Below, piece after piece: positions 1 through 8,603 of a stretch of 64,000 bases of DNA; position 1 is the stretch's first letter, and each line of letters begins with the position of its first letter. Source of the stretch: Acidimicrobilacustris europaeus (GTDB taxonomy: Bacteria; Actinomycetota; Acidimicrobiia; Acidimicrobiales; Acidimicrobilacustridaceae); assembly GCA_965194515.1 (NCBI GenBank), contig OZ239146.1, forward strand, positions 434,001 through 498,000, written 5' to 3'. Both the position numbers and the translations under genes were made by a program. The notes under the pieces are model-generated. The model saw nothing but the letters and a program-made list of their open reading frames with translations. It had not been told where the DNA came from and made no database searches.

Positions 1-480
1 TCCGATGTCGTCAAGAACGATCCGAGCCTTCGTACGGTGAAGTCGCCCTATGCCGATGGTGAAGAACTCCTTGCGGTGCCGGCACTCAATCTCGACGCCG
101 CGTTTGTGCATCTCAATCGCGCCGATGAACGCGGCAACGCACAGTTCCTCGGCCCCGACCTTTACTTCGATGACCTGTTCTTGAACGCTGCTGCGGTTGG
201 TCGTCGTTTCTTGTCGGTCGAAAAGATCGTTCCAACCGAACAACTTCTCAAGAACGGCACGATCCACACCATGAAGATCAACCGTTCAATGGTCGACGGT
301 GTGATCGAAGCTCCGAACGGCGCGCACTTCACAAGCTGCCAGCCCGATTACGAGCGTGACGAAAAGTTCCAGAAGGAATATGCCGACGCGGCCAAGGACC
401 CAGAAACCTGGAAGGCATTTGTCGACACCTACCTCTCCGGCTCTGAAGCCGACTACCAGAAGGCGGTGGCAGCCCGATGA
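1..480 (+). CDS. ipdA: IpdA, alpha subunit of steroid ring-C hydrolase (5' partial)
   Basis: The frame is open from base 1 to the TGA at 478-480, so the N-terminal part lies outside the window; about 159 residues are visible. The family is class I CoA-transferase-like. With IpdB it forms a heteromeric cytosolic hydrolase that opens the last steroid ring (COCHEA-CoA to MOODA-CoA) in HIP catabolism. The assignment rests on the class I fold sequence (AAFVHLNRADERGNAQ, then DLFLNAAAVGRRFLSVEK) and above all on the order ipdA-ipdB-ipdC, which matches Rv3551-Rv3552-Rv3553 of M. tuberculosis. It overlaps ipdB by ATGA, implying translational coupling. A generic acyl-CoA transferase alpha subunit is the alternative. 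Confidence 0.85.
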   Translation, partial: SDVVKNDPSLRTVKSPYADGEELLAVPALNLDAAFVHLNRADERGNAQFLGPDLYFDDLFLNAAAVGRRFLSVEKIVPTEQLLKNGTIHTMKINRSMVDGVIEAPNGAHFTSCQPDYERDEKFQKEYADAAKDPETWKAFVDTYLSGSEADYQKAVAAR

Positions 481-1235
481 GCGATGCAACCCTTGGTGAA
501 ATCTGTGTGGCAGCGGTGGCCGATACGTTCCGTGGAGACGGCGAAATCTTTGCCTCCGGGATGGGCACCATTCCTATGCTTGGTGCACGCTTGGCTCGTG
601 CGACATTCGAGCCGGATCTCCTCATTAGCGATGGCGAAGCCTTTTTCGTCGCAAATGATCTGCCTATTGGCGGCACCGACAAAGAAGTCGAAGGTTGGAT
701 TCCATTTCGCTCGGTGTTCGACACCCTCTGGGGCGGTCGTCGCCACGTGGTGATGGGCGCAAGCCAGATCGATTCCTTCGGTAACCAGAACATCGCCAAT
801 ATCGGCGACTGGAACAAGCCGAAGTCGCAGTTACTTGGTGTGCGTGGGGCTCCTGGCAACACGATCAATCACACGACGTCGTACTTCATCGGCAATCAGA
901 CCAACCGCGTGTTTGTCGAAAAGGTCGACACGGTTTCCGGCATTGGTTATGACCGCGCTGCGGAACTCGGCGATTGGGTGAAGGCAAATCACGAACTTCG
1001 CCGGGTTGTCACGAATCTTGCGGTCTATGACTTCAACACTCCCGATCACCGCATGCGCGTTGCATCGTTGCACCCGGGTGTTTCTATCGACGACGTGACC
1101 GCAGCGTGCTCGTTTGACCTCGTGATTCCTTCTGACATCCCGACGACTCGACTTCCGACTGACGAAGAACTTCGCGTGCTTCGCGAGGTTCTTGATCCCA
1201 AGTCGTTCCGCGACCGCGAACTTCCGGCGGCCTGA
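477..1235 (+). CDS. ipdB: IpdB, beta subunit of steroid ring-C hydrolase
   Basis: This 252-residue protein is the partner of IpdA and has the usual length of the family. Segments such as GRRHVVMGASQIDSFGNQN, RGAPGNTINHTTSYFIGN and RVFVEKVDTVSGIGYD, and the ending LDPKSFRDRE, resemble mycobacterial IpdB closely as I remember it. The stretch where ordinary CoA-transferases carry the catalytic Glu of an S-E-N-G motif reads SDGEAF, in line with a hydrolase rather than a transferase role. The start ATG overlaps the ipdA stop by 4 nt, and the stop overlaps the ipdC start (TGATG). Acts in the cytosol on CoA thioesters. Confidence 0.9.
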   Translation: MSDATLGEICVAAVADTFRGDGEIFASGMGTIPMLGARLARATFEPDLLISDGEAFFVANDLPIGGTDKEVEGWIPFRSVFDTLWGGRRHVVMGASQIDSFGNQNIANIGDWNKPKSQLLGVRGAPGNTINHTTSYFIGNQTNRVFVEKVDTVSGIGYDRAAELGDWVKANHELRRVVTNLAVYDFNTPDHRMRVASLHPGVSIDDVTAACSFDLVIPSDIPTTRLPTDEELRVLREVLDPKSFRDRELPAA

Positions 1236-2311
1236 TGCATCCCGCGCTCACGACACCGCTGCTCGATCTCCTCGGATCGAAGTACCCGATTGTCCAGACC
1301 GGTATGGGTTGGGTTGCGGGGCCGAAACTCGTTTCCGCAACATCGAATGCAGGTGCATTCGGCATCATCGCTTCGGCCACGATGACTTACGACGAACTCG
1401 TTGTTGCCATTGCCGAAACAAAGAAGCGCACGACCGCACCATTTGGTGTGAACATGCGTGCCGATGCCGACGACATCATGGATCGCCTCAAGCTCCTGGT
1501 TGCCGAGGGAATTCCCGTTGCATCATTTGCGCAAGCACCGAAAAAAGATCTGATCGAGTATTTGCACGATCACGGCATCAAGGTGATGCCCTCGATCGGC
1601 GCCAAGCGTCATGCCGAGAAAGTCATGGAGTGGGGCGTCGATGCCATTCTCGTGCAGGGTGGTGAAGGCGGCGGACATACCGGTTCGGTTCCGACCTCGC
1701 TGCTACTTCCCGAGGTCGTCGACGTCGTTGGCGGGCGTGTTCCCGTTGTAGCTGCCGGTGGTTACTTCGATGGCCGTGGCCTTGTGTCGGCCCTTGCCTA
1801 CGGTGCCTGTGGCATCGCGATGGGCACCCGGTTCCTGCTTACCTCCGATTCATCGGTACCGATGGAAGTGAAGAAGCAATACCTCGGAACGGCAGTTACG
1901 GGCACGGTCGTTACGACCAAGGTCGACGGCGCGCCTCATCGCGTGATTCGCACGAAGTTGGTTGACCAAATGGACGGCGCATCGCCGATCACCGCCGTTC
2001 CCAAAGCAATCGCTAATGCCGCTCGCTTCCGCAAGTTCACTGGTCTTTCTTGGTATCAGATGGCCAAAGAAGGCCTCGATATGAAAAAGCGCATGGATAT
2101 GCCCTGGGCCGAGGTCATCATGGCCGGCAATACGCCGATTCTCACGAAGGCCACACTGGTCGACGGAGAACTCGATGCGGGCATTCTTCCCACCGGTCAG
2201 GTTGTCGGCGTGATTGACGACCTTCCCACTGCTGCCGAAGTTGTGACTCGCATCATCGCCGAAGCGGAAACCACGCTTGATCGTCTTGCCGGCCGTAGTC
2301 CCGGTTCCTGA
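1235..2311 (+). CDS. ipdC: IpdC-like flavin oxidoreductase (nitronate monooxygenase fold)
   Basis: The 358-residue protein has the FMN-binding TIM barrel of the nitronate monooxygenase/enoyl reductase family: QTGMGWVAGPKLVSATSNAG at the N terminus, VQGGEGGGHTGS near residue 145 and the phosphate-binding VVAAGGYFDGRGLVSALAYGA near residue 170. In M. tuberculosis the equivalent IpdC (Rv3553) follows ipdAB and acts on the bicyclic HIP-CoA intermediates before ring opening. The family alone would suggest nitroalkane oxidation, but the fixed ipdABC order makes the steroid role far more likely. It starts 1 nt inside the ipdB stop codon. A 21-nt gap with GGAGG precedes the next gene. Confidence 0.85.
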   Translation: MHPALTTPLLDLLGSKYPIVQTGMGWVAGPKLVSATSNAGAFGIIASATMTYDELVVAIAETKKRTTAPFGVNMRADADDIMDRLKLLVAEGIPVASFAQAPKKDLIEYLHDHGIKVMPSIGAKRHAEKVMEWGVDAILVQGGEGGGHTGSVPTSLLLPEVVDVVGGRVPVVAAGGYFDGRGLVSALAYGACGIAMGTRFLLTSDSSVPMEVKKQYLGTAVTGTVVTTKVDGAPHRVIRTKLVDQMDGASPITAVPKAIANAARFRKFTGLSWYQMAKEGLDMKKRMDMPWAEVIMAGNTPILTKATLVDGELDAGILPTGQVVGVIDDLPTAAEVVTRIIAEAETTLDRLAGRSPGS

Positions 2312-2332
2312 ACTCGTTACTCGGAGGATTCC

Positions 2333-2788
2333 ATGACCACGATCATCGACGGACCTGATGGCGTTCGTGCGGCCGAAGGTACGCACCTCGGCTATAGCGA
2401 TTGGCTGACCATCGAACAAGACCGCATCAACATGTTTGCCGACGCGACCGGCGATCATCAGTGGATCCACGTTGATCCCGAACGCGCAAAAGATGGTCCA
2501 TTCGGGGCGGCGATCGCGCACGGTTACCTCACGATGTCGTTATCGAACTATTTCCTTCCGCAGATTGTCGAAGTGCAGGGTTTCTCCGCTGGCATCAACT
2601 ACGGCGTCGACAAAGTTCGGTTCCCGTCGCCGGTCAAGGTGGGCGAAAGCGTGCGCGCTGGGGCAGAACTCATTGAGGTCACCGAAGTTAAGGGTGGCCT
2701 GCAGACACTCATGCGCATCACAATTGAAATTGACGGTAACGACCGACCGGCCTGTGTCATCGACGCGATTTCTCGCTGGCTCGTCTGA
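2333..2788 (+). CDS. MaoC-like (R)-enoyl-CoA hydratase
   Basis: This 151-residue single hot-dog protein carries the hydratase-2 motif FADATGDHQWIHVDPERA (about residues 36-53), with the Asp and His of the catalytic pair, followed by GPFGAAIAHGYLTMSL. It resembles the Rv0130/NodN group of MaoC dehydratases that hydrate trans-2-enoyl-CoA in the cytosol. GGAGG at 2322-2326 precedes the ATG. Its place directly after ipdABC suggests it handles an enoyl-CoA from steroid rings C/D or the side chain, but the exact substrate is inferred. Confidence 0.88.
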   Translation: MTTIIDGPDGVRAAEGTHLGYSDWLTIEQDRINMFADATGDHQWIHVDPERAKDGPFGAAIAHGYLTMSLSNYFLPQIVEVQGFSAGINYGVDKVRFPSPVKVGESVRAGAELIEVTEVKGGLQTLMRITIEIDGNDRPACVIDAISRWLV

Positions 2789-2833
2789 CCAATTCGCAGT
2801 TACTCGGCGCTTTACAACTCAACGGGGGACACC

Positions 2834-3991
2834 ATGGCCAATCCGATCGGACCGCTTACTGCTGGCGATGAACTATTCCAGCATCAAATCATCGACACCG
2901 TTGCCGTCGTCGGCACAAGTGATTTGGCCTGGACGGAAAAAGTCTGTGCCATGGCGATGGCGAAGGACGGAAGCCTTCAGTTGGGCTTCGGGTTGGGTAA
3001 GTACACCAACCGCAACGTGATGGACGCATACAGCGGCGTGTCGCGTGGTCGTGAACAACTCACCGTCCGCATGAGTCGCCGGCTCTCCGATGCACCTGAA
3101 CTTCTTGGCGGTGGTCCGATCCGCTACGAGATCGTCGAGCCGCTGAAGAAGATCCGCTTCACGCTCGAACCGAACGACACGCAACCGATTGCATTCGATT
3201 GGTTGTTCGAAAGCATCATTCCGCCGATGGTCGAAGAGCGCACTCATAATCGCTCCACGTTCCGTATTGCTTCTGAGCTTGTTCGCTACCACCAGATCGG
3301 AACCTGCAGCGGTTGGGTCGAGGTGGACGGTGTTCGTACCGAAATGAATCCCGACACGTGGGTGTCGACCCGCGACCATTCATGGGGCGTGCGTTACGAC
3401 GTCGGCGAACCGCCGACCGATATGGAACCGCAGCGCGGCCTCGATGGCGGACAGTTCCAGTTCTTCTGGAGTCCGATCCTCATGGAGCGGCCGGACGGCA
3501 GTCACTATGGCCTCTTCTTCAATGTCGCCAAGACGGTCTTCCCAGGTTTCTTGCAGAAGAACGTCACGGCGATCATCGAAGAAACCGATGGCTCGGTCGT
3601 GCATATGGCCGACGTTGAGCAGGACTTCACCTACGACACCACAAACCGCCGGCTGAAGGGTGGGCAGATTCTCGCCACGATGAGCGACGGTTCGGCTCGT
3701 ACCTTCCAGGTAGAGGTTCTTGGCGATACCGGCTTCCACCTCGGAGCAGGCCTGTACTTCGGTTGGAACGATCATCACCACGGTGAGTGGCGTGGCGAAT
3801 TCAACCTTGAAGGCGAACGCATCGTTGATTGCACCGAGCCCGAGATGGCTCGAAAGCTTCATCAAATCCGTGACACAACCGTGCGCATTACCGATCCCAT
3901 CGGTGGCGGCGTTGGCTATGGAAACATGCAGCCAATCGTTGTCGGTGCCTGGCCTGAACTCGGCTTGAGTGCTGAGTCGTCATTCATGTGA
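2834..3991 (+). CDS. Lipocalin/CrtC-like protein of unknown function
   Basis: This 385-residue protein has no signal peptide or membrane segment. Alternating strands and the phrase STRDHSWGVR near residue 180 (after GWVEVDG) recall the G-x-x-D-H-S-W-G signature of the AttH/hydroxyneurosporene-synthase-like double lipocalin proteins (DUF7064/7065 group) common in steroid- and terpenoid-degrading actinobacteria. I recognise the fold type only tentatively and cannot name a reaction. It is preceded by GGGG (2823-2826) and sits 7 nt before the sulfatase start, so it is almost certainly in the ipd-sulfatase operon. A hydrophobic-ligand binding or isomerase role is possible. Confidence 0.65.
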   Translation: MANPIGPLTAGDELFQHQIIDTVAVVGTSDLAWTEKVCAMAMAKDGSLQLGFGLGKYTNRNVMDAYSGVSRGREQLTVRMSRRLSDAPELLGGGPIRYEIVEPLKKIRFTLEPNDTQPIAFDWLFESIIPPMVEERTHNRSTFRIASELVRYHQIGTCSGWVEVDGVRTEMNPDTWVSTRDHSWGVRYDVGEPPTDMEPQRGLDGGQFQFFWSPILMERPDGSHYGLFFNVAKTVFPGFLQKNVTAIIEETDGSVVHMADVEQDFTYDTTNRRLKGGQILATMSDGSARTFQVEVLGDTGFHLGAGLYFGWNDHHHGEWRGEFNLEGERIVDCTEPEMARKLHQIRDTTVRITDPIGGGVGYGNMQPIVVGAWPELGLSAESSFM

Positions 3992-3998
3992 GGAACTG

Positions 3999-6290
3999 AT
4001 GCTGACCTATAACGAAGGCGAACCATTTTCCGGCACTGTAGGTCGGACCCTTGAGGACTCGGTGCAGGCTTACCCCGATGTCGTGCTTCCTCCGAAGGGA
4101 ACGCCGAATGTTGTCTTCGTCATTCTCGACGATGTTGGCTACGCGCAGATCGGTTGTTTCGGTTCAGACATCGAGACGCCGAACTTCGACCGTCTCGCCG
4201 AAGAGGGTTTGCGCTATCGCAGTTTCCACACCACCGCGATGTGTTCTCCTACTCGCGCCTGTCTGCTCACTGGTCGCAACCAGCACACAACCGGAATGGG
4301 CGGTATCGCCGATAACGCCACCGGTTTCCCCGGCTTTGACGGTCGCATCAATAAAGACACTGGATTCATTTCTGAAGTCTTGCGCGATAACGGTTTCGCG
4401 ACAATGGCAGTGGGGAAGTGGCATCTCGCTCCTCGTGAAGAAACTGACCTTGCATCGTCACGTAAGCGCTGGCCGCTTGGTCGCGGATTCGAGCGCTACT
4501 ACGGATTCATGGGCGCCGAAGCGAATCAGTATGCACCCGACCTCGTTTCCGATAACCACTTTGTTGAGCAGCCCTTCGCTGCCGAGGACGGCTACCACCT
4601 CACTGAAGATCTCGCTGGCCGGGCGATTGAGTTCATTAACGATCTGCGCAACGTCACCGTCGACAAACCCTTCTTCCTCTACTTTGCCCCTGGCGCTTGT
4701 CATGCCCCGCATCAGGCGCCGCGTGAATACATCGATCGCTATGCCGGCAAATTCGATATGGGTTGGGACGAGTGGCGCGCCGCAACTCATCAGCGCCAGC
4801 TTGATCTCGGCATCCTCCCTCCGGGCACAGAACTCACGCCGCGCCCAGAATGGATTCAGGAGTGGGCAACGCTTCCCGAAGAAGAGAAGCGCGCCTATTC
4901 CCGCATGATGGAGGTCTACGCCGGCTTCCTGACTCACACCGACCACCACGTTGGTCGGGTGTTCGATCATCTCGAAACAATCGGTGAACTCGACAACACG
5001 ATCGTGGTTGTCATGAGTGATAACGGTGCATCTCCTGAAGGCGATAAACACGGCGCCTTCAACTCGGTCGCTTGGTACAACGGTGTTCCGCTCACGCTTG
5101 ATGCAGTGCTTCCGAACGTCGATCTTCTTGGATCTGCCGAGTCCCATGGCCACTACCCCTACGGTTGGGCCCACGCCGGCAATACGCCGTTCCAGCGTTG
5201 GAAGCGCGAGTGCCACGAAGGCGGTGTCGCCGACCCGTTGATCGTTCATTGGCCTGCCGGCACAAACGGAACCGGCGAGGTGCGCACGCAGTACCTGCAC
5301 GTGATCGATATCATGCCGACAGTGCTTGATGCGCTCGGTATCGAAATGCCGGCCGTTCTCGAAGGGGTTCCGCAGAAGCCCATCGAGGGCAAGAGCCTCC
5401 TTGAATCGTTCTCGGTGCCCGAAACCTCGCAACAGCGCTCGACGCAGTACTACGAACTTCTTGGTTGTCGAGCGATTTACCACGAGGGCTGGAAGGCCGT
5501 TGCCTATCACCCAATGCGGGGACAGCTCTATGTCCCCGGTATCGATCCCGACATTGCCTTCGACGATGATCGCTGGGAGCTGTACCACGTTGCCGAGGAC
5601 TTCTCCGAGAGCAACGACCTCGCTGCATCACACCCGCAGAAGCTGCGCGAGATGGTTGACCGTTGGTGGGCCGAAGCTGGTGCGCACGGTGCACTTCCGT
5701 TGCATTCAAGCCGTCCAGTGCAGGTGGAACGTCCGGCCCATTACGCGCTCCGCGAGCGCTACGTCTATCGGCCTGGTGCACCGGTTGCGACACCTGCTGC
5801 AGTTGACGTTCGCCATCGTCCCTCGCTCACGGTTGCCGATGTTGACTACACCGCCGACGATGAAGGTGTGCTCGTCGCCCATGGCGGTCGCTTCGGTGGG
5901 TACGCGCTCTACATGCAAGACAACGCGCTCCATTACGTGCACAACTTCTTGGGTAAGCAGCGTTTTCGTGTGTCGTCACCTCCGCTGCCGGAAGGCCATC
6001 ACACACTCGGCTATTCATTCACGCCAACGGGTCAGTTCGCTGGCACAGTTGACTTACTTGTCGACGGCGAAGTGGTGGCCAGTGGCGAGATTCCGCAGAC
6101 GACGATTTATTCGTATCACTTGTTCGGCGAATACTTCTGTATCGGATACGACGACGGAACGCCGGTCGACAACACCTATTTGGCGCCGTTCCACTTCACT
6201 GGTCGACTCGACACCGTGGTCGTCGATGTGTCGGGTACCCCGTTCCGCGACCTCGCCCTCGAAATCGAAGCGTTCTTCGCTTCGCAATGA
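3999..6290 (+). CDS. Type I (formylglycine) arylsulfatase
   Basis: A 763-residue sulfatase, about as long as mycobacterial AtsA-type enzymes. Residues 38-45 (VVFVILDD) hold the calcium-binding Asp pair. CSPTR at residues 82-86, followed by ACLLTGR, is the full sulfatase signature, with Cys82 as the residue converted to formylglycine. GKWH near residue 139 is the second signature. A longer frame begins at 3969, but the ATG at 3999 has GAGGAA 5 nt upstream and starts after the previous stop. No clear signal peptide is seen, so it probably acts in the cytosol on imported sulfate esters. The next gene encodes its likely maturase. Confidence 0.93.
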   Translation: MLTYNEGEPFSGTVGRTLEDSVQAYPDVVLPPKGTPNVVFVILDDVGYAQIGCFGSDIETPNFDRLAEEGLRYRSFHTTAMCSPTRACLLTGRNQHTTGMGGIADNATGFPGFDGRINKDTGFISEVLRDNGFATMAVGKWHLAPREETDLASSRKRWPLGRGFERYYGFMGAEANQYAPDLVSDNHFVEQPFAAEDGYHLTEDLAGRAIEFINDLRNVTVDKPFFLYFAPGACHAPHQAPREYIDRYAGKFDMGWDEWRAATHQRQLDLGILPPGTELTPRPEWIQEWATLPEEEKRAYSRMMEVYAGFLTHTDHHVGRVFDHLETIGELDNTIVVVMSDNGASPEGDKHGAFNSVAWYNGVPLTLDAVLPNVDLLGSAESHGHYPYGWAHAGNTPFQRWKRECHEGGVADPLIVHWPAGTNGTGEVRTQYLHVIDIMPTVLDALGIEMPAVLEGVPQKPIEGKSLLESFSVPETSQQRSTQYYELLGCRAIYHEGWKAVAYHPMRGQLYVPGIDPDIAFDDDRWELYHVAEDFSESNDLAASHPQKLREMVDRWWAEAGAHGALPLHSSRPVQVERPAHYALRERYVYRPGAPVATPAAVDVRHRPSLTVADVDYTADDEGVLVAHGGRFGGYALYMQDNALHYVHNFLGKQRFRVSSPPLPEGHHTLGYSFTPTGQFAGTVDLLVDGEVVASGEIPQTTIYSYHLFGEYFCIGYDDGTPVDNTYLAPFHFTGRLDTVVVDVSGTPFRDLALEIEAFFASQ

Positions 6291-6300
6291 TCTGGTTCGC

Positions 6301-7602
6301 GTGAGTCAACCCGTTACGTTCCGCCGCTCTGGCGAACCCGAACTCCCGCCGACCTGGCCCGAGGGGTTTCCTCCTGCATTTCACGTCCTCGCCAAACCAA
6401 CTGGTGCAATCTGCAATCTCGATTGCACCTACTGCTTCTTCTTGTCAAAGGAACAGTTGTATCCCGGCGACCGATTCCGGATGTCCGATGATCTCGTTAC
6501 GACCTATCTGACCCAACTCATTGCAGCGCACCGCACTCGCGAAATCACGATCGCGTTTCAAGGCGGCGAACCCACATTGATGGGCGTCGACTTTTACCGC
6601 CGCCTTGTGGCCAAAGCTAAGGAGATCGCAGGACCCCAGCGAATTCTCGAGTTCACGTTGCAGACCAACGGGACTCTGCTCGACGACGAGTGGTGTGAAT
6701 TTCTTGCGACAGAGAACGTGCTCGTGGGGCTCTCTCTCGATGGCCCGTCAGCGATGCACGATGCCTATCGCGTGGATAAGCAGGGAAGGCCCACCTACGA
6801 CCGCGTAAAGGCGGCATGGGAATTGCTACAACGTCACAATGTGGCGACCAATGTCCTCTGTTCTGTGCACGCAGCAAACGCGGATCATGGGCTCGAGGTC
6901 TACAAACACTTCCGTGACGACCTCGGTGTTCGATTCATACAGTTGATTCCAATCGTTGAGCGAGCGACTCCTGAACTCATCAAGCAGGCCGACGACGGTT
7001 GGGGAGCGCGGGCCTCCGAACGGCCGCTGTATGTGCAGGACGGCTCACTTGTCACGGAACGATCAGTGACTCCGGAGCAATGGGGGAAGTTCCTCACGGC
7101 AGTGTTCGATGAATGGGTTCGTAATGATGTTGGTGAAGTTTTCGTTCCGTCCTTCGATGCTGCACTTGCGGCATGGCTTGGCATGCAATCGTCGATGTGC
7201 ATCTTCTCTGAGACCTGCGGAACGGCAATCGCGCTTGAGCACAACGGAGACGTGTATTCCTGCGATCACTACGTCGAGCCTGAGTACTTGTTGGGCAACA
7301 TCTCAGAGCGCCACCTGGCCGAGATGGTGGCCTCTCCGCAGCAGCAGGCCTTTGGCGCAGCCAAAGCAACGACGCTGCCTTCCCAGTGCGTCACATGTGA
7401 GGTTCGATTCGCCTGTCATGGCGAATGCCCGCGTAACCGGTTCACCACCACGGCCGACGGCGAAGATGGCTTGAACTACTTATGTGTCGGTTACTACGAG
7501 TTCTTCACCCACATCGATGGGCCGATGAAGGTCATGGCCGAACTCTTACGCACTGGTCGTCCTGCCGACGAGGTCATGAAGGTCCTCGCCGAAGCCGACT
7601 GA
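6301..7602 (+). CDS. Anaerobic-type sulfatase maturase (radical SAM, anSME family)
   Basis: The 433-residue protein converts the sulfatase active-site Cys to formylglycine without oxygen. The radical SAM motif CNLDCTYC has cluster ligands Cys38, Cys42 and Cys45. QGGEPTL follows, and the C-terminal SPASM region supplies the Cys residues in CGTAIA, SCDHY, CVTCEVRFACHGECP and CVGYY that bind two further Fe-S clusters. An open frame extends far upstream, but the GTG at 6301 lies 10 nt after the sulfatase stop and gives the normal anSME length. The pairing with a Cys-type sulfatase strongly supports the function. The presence of an oxygen-independent maturase in a presumably aerobic host is notable. 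Confidence 0.92.
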   Translation: MSQPVTFRRSGEPELPPTWPEGFPPAFHVLAKPTGAICNLDCTYCFFLSKEQLYPGDRFRMSDDLVTTYLTQLIAAHRTREITIAFQGGEPTLMGVDFYRRLVAKAKEIAGPQRILEFTLQTNGTLLDDEWCEFLATENVLVGLSLDGPSAMHDAYRVDKQGRPTYDRVKAAWELLQRHNVATNVLCSVHAANADHGLEVYKHFRDDLGVRFIQLIPIVERATPELIKQADDGWGARASERPLYVQDGSLVTERSVTPEQWGKFLTAVFDEWVRNDVGEVFVPSFDAALAAWLGMQSSMCIFSETCGTAIALEHNGDVYSCDHYVEPEYLLGNISERHLAEMVASPQQQAFGAAKATTLPSQCVTCEVRFACHGECPRNRFTTTADGEDGLNYLCVGYYEFFTHIDGPMKVMAELLRTGRPADEVMKVLAEAD

Positions 7603-7608
7603 TCTTTC

Positions 7609-8574
7609 TCAGGACGACGCGAAAACCGAACGCAGTGCCCCCACCGGAACATCCTCAGGGTGGAACTGCTCGATCGTTGCTCGCAACTCAGGATCATCGA
7701 GGTTGGCCGGGTCGAACCGCACCGAAGAACCTCGCCCGGCGAGATCCTGATTGAAGCGTTCGGCGACATCGTCCATTGAGAGAGCGTTGGCAATCTGTCG
7801 CTCACGCTCTTCGGCAGTGGCGTAGATGTCGGCCTTCCACAACACGCTCAACCGGTAGGTGCTGAGCGGTGCCCGAAATACGCAGTCGCTAAGGTCGTTG
7901 ACGGCCCAATCGCCAGAACCGTCGCCAACAGGACCCAGAGTGGCTCCGGGGGTGACTCTCAAACTGCCGACATTGTGAGGACCGATAGCGCCGACCTGAT
8001 GGAACATGCCGTGGTTATCGCCGAGAAGGGCGGTGTTGGTCATGTTCTCGGAGTGAACCCGAGCAGGCTCGGACGCGCCATTGGGCCAATAGCGAAGTTC
8101 TCCGCCCTCGACATCGTTGCTCCACCAAATGGCGGTGGCCTGCACGATCTCGGCATCGTTGAACAGGCCCGACCACAGCATCGAACGCAGCAACCACATT
8201 GGCGTGTTGGTGCGGTCGCGACCCTGGAAGCGGGGATTGTCGGTGTGGGCCGGACCACCACCTTCGATCGCAACCATGAGGTTCACATACACACTCTTTG
8301 GCTCGACGATCTCTGCGTCGTAGAACTCCTTGGCCGCTTCGATATAACCGACGTGCTGCAAGAAAAGGTCCGAGCCTTCAGCAGCGAAGGTGTCGTGCAC
8401 CCAGTCGTTCTGGAACCACAACGGACGAGTGCGCTTCGTTGGGTCGGCACCAGGGCTGTACCAACCCCCGAGCGGCGTATACGGAGCTTGCGATTCAAGT
8501 AGTCGCGTCACCGCGTCGAGATCGTCAATCACATCGTGCATCAGGACTGGCGGTTTCGAATAGCGAATACCCAC
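7609..8574 (-). CDS. Putative Fe(II)/2-oxoglutarate oxygenase-like protein
   Basis: This 321-residue soluble protein has HTDNPRF near residue 132 (H-x-D), a strand-rich middle with WWSNDVEGGELRYWP, then GDNHGMFHQVG (candidate distal His) and YRLSVLWKADIYA near the C terminus, where an Arg could bind a co-substrate. This order fits a double-stranded beta-helix oxygenase, but overall similarity to a named family is not recognised. It starts at GTG 8574, with AGGAGG about 11 nt upstream, and is last in a minus-strand run after the CoA-transferase. Its 3' end faces the maturase gene with 6 nt between the stops. Confidence 0.5.
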   Translation of the reverse strand: MGIRYSKPPVLMHDVIDDLDAVTRLLESQAPYTPLGGWYSPGADPTKRTRPLWFQNDWVHDTFAAEGSDLFLQHVGYIEAAKEFYDAEIVEPKSVYVNLMVAIEGGGPAHTDNPRFQGRDRTNTPMWLLRSMLWSGLFNDAEIVQATAIWWSNDVEGGELRYWPNGASEPARVHSENMTNTALLGDNHGMFHQVGAIGPHNVGSLRVTPGATLGPVGDGSGDWAVNDLSDCVFRAPLSTYRLSVLWKADIYATAEERERQIANALSMDDVAERFNQDLAGRGSSVRFDPANLDDPELRATIEQFHPEDVPVGALRSVFASS

Positions 8575-8603
8575 GGGGCTACAACCTCCTCGGTGGTGTC
8601 TGC

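Noticed and set aside
5326..6300. Long N-terminal extension of the maturase frame
   Set aside because: This is a shadow frame inside the sulfatase gene; the family begins just after GTG 6301.
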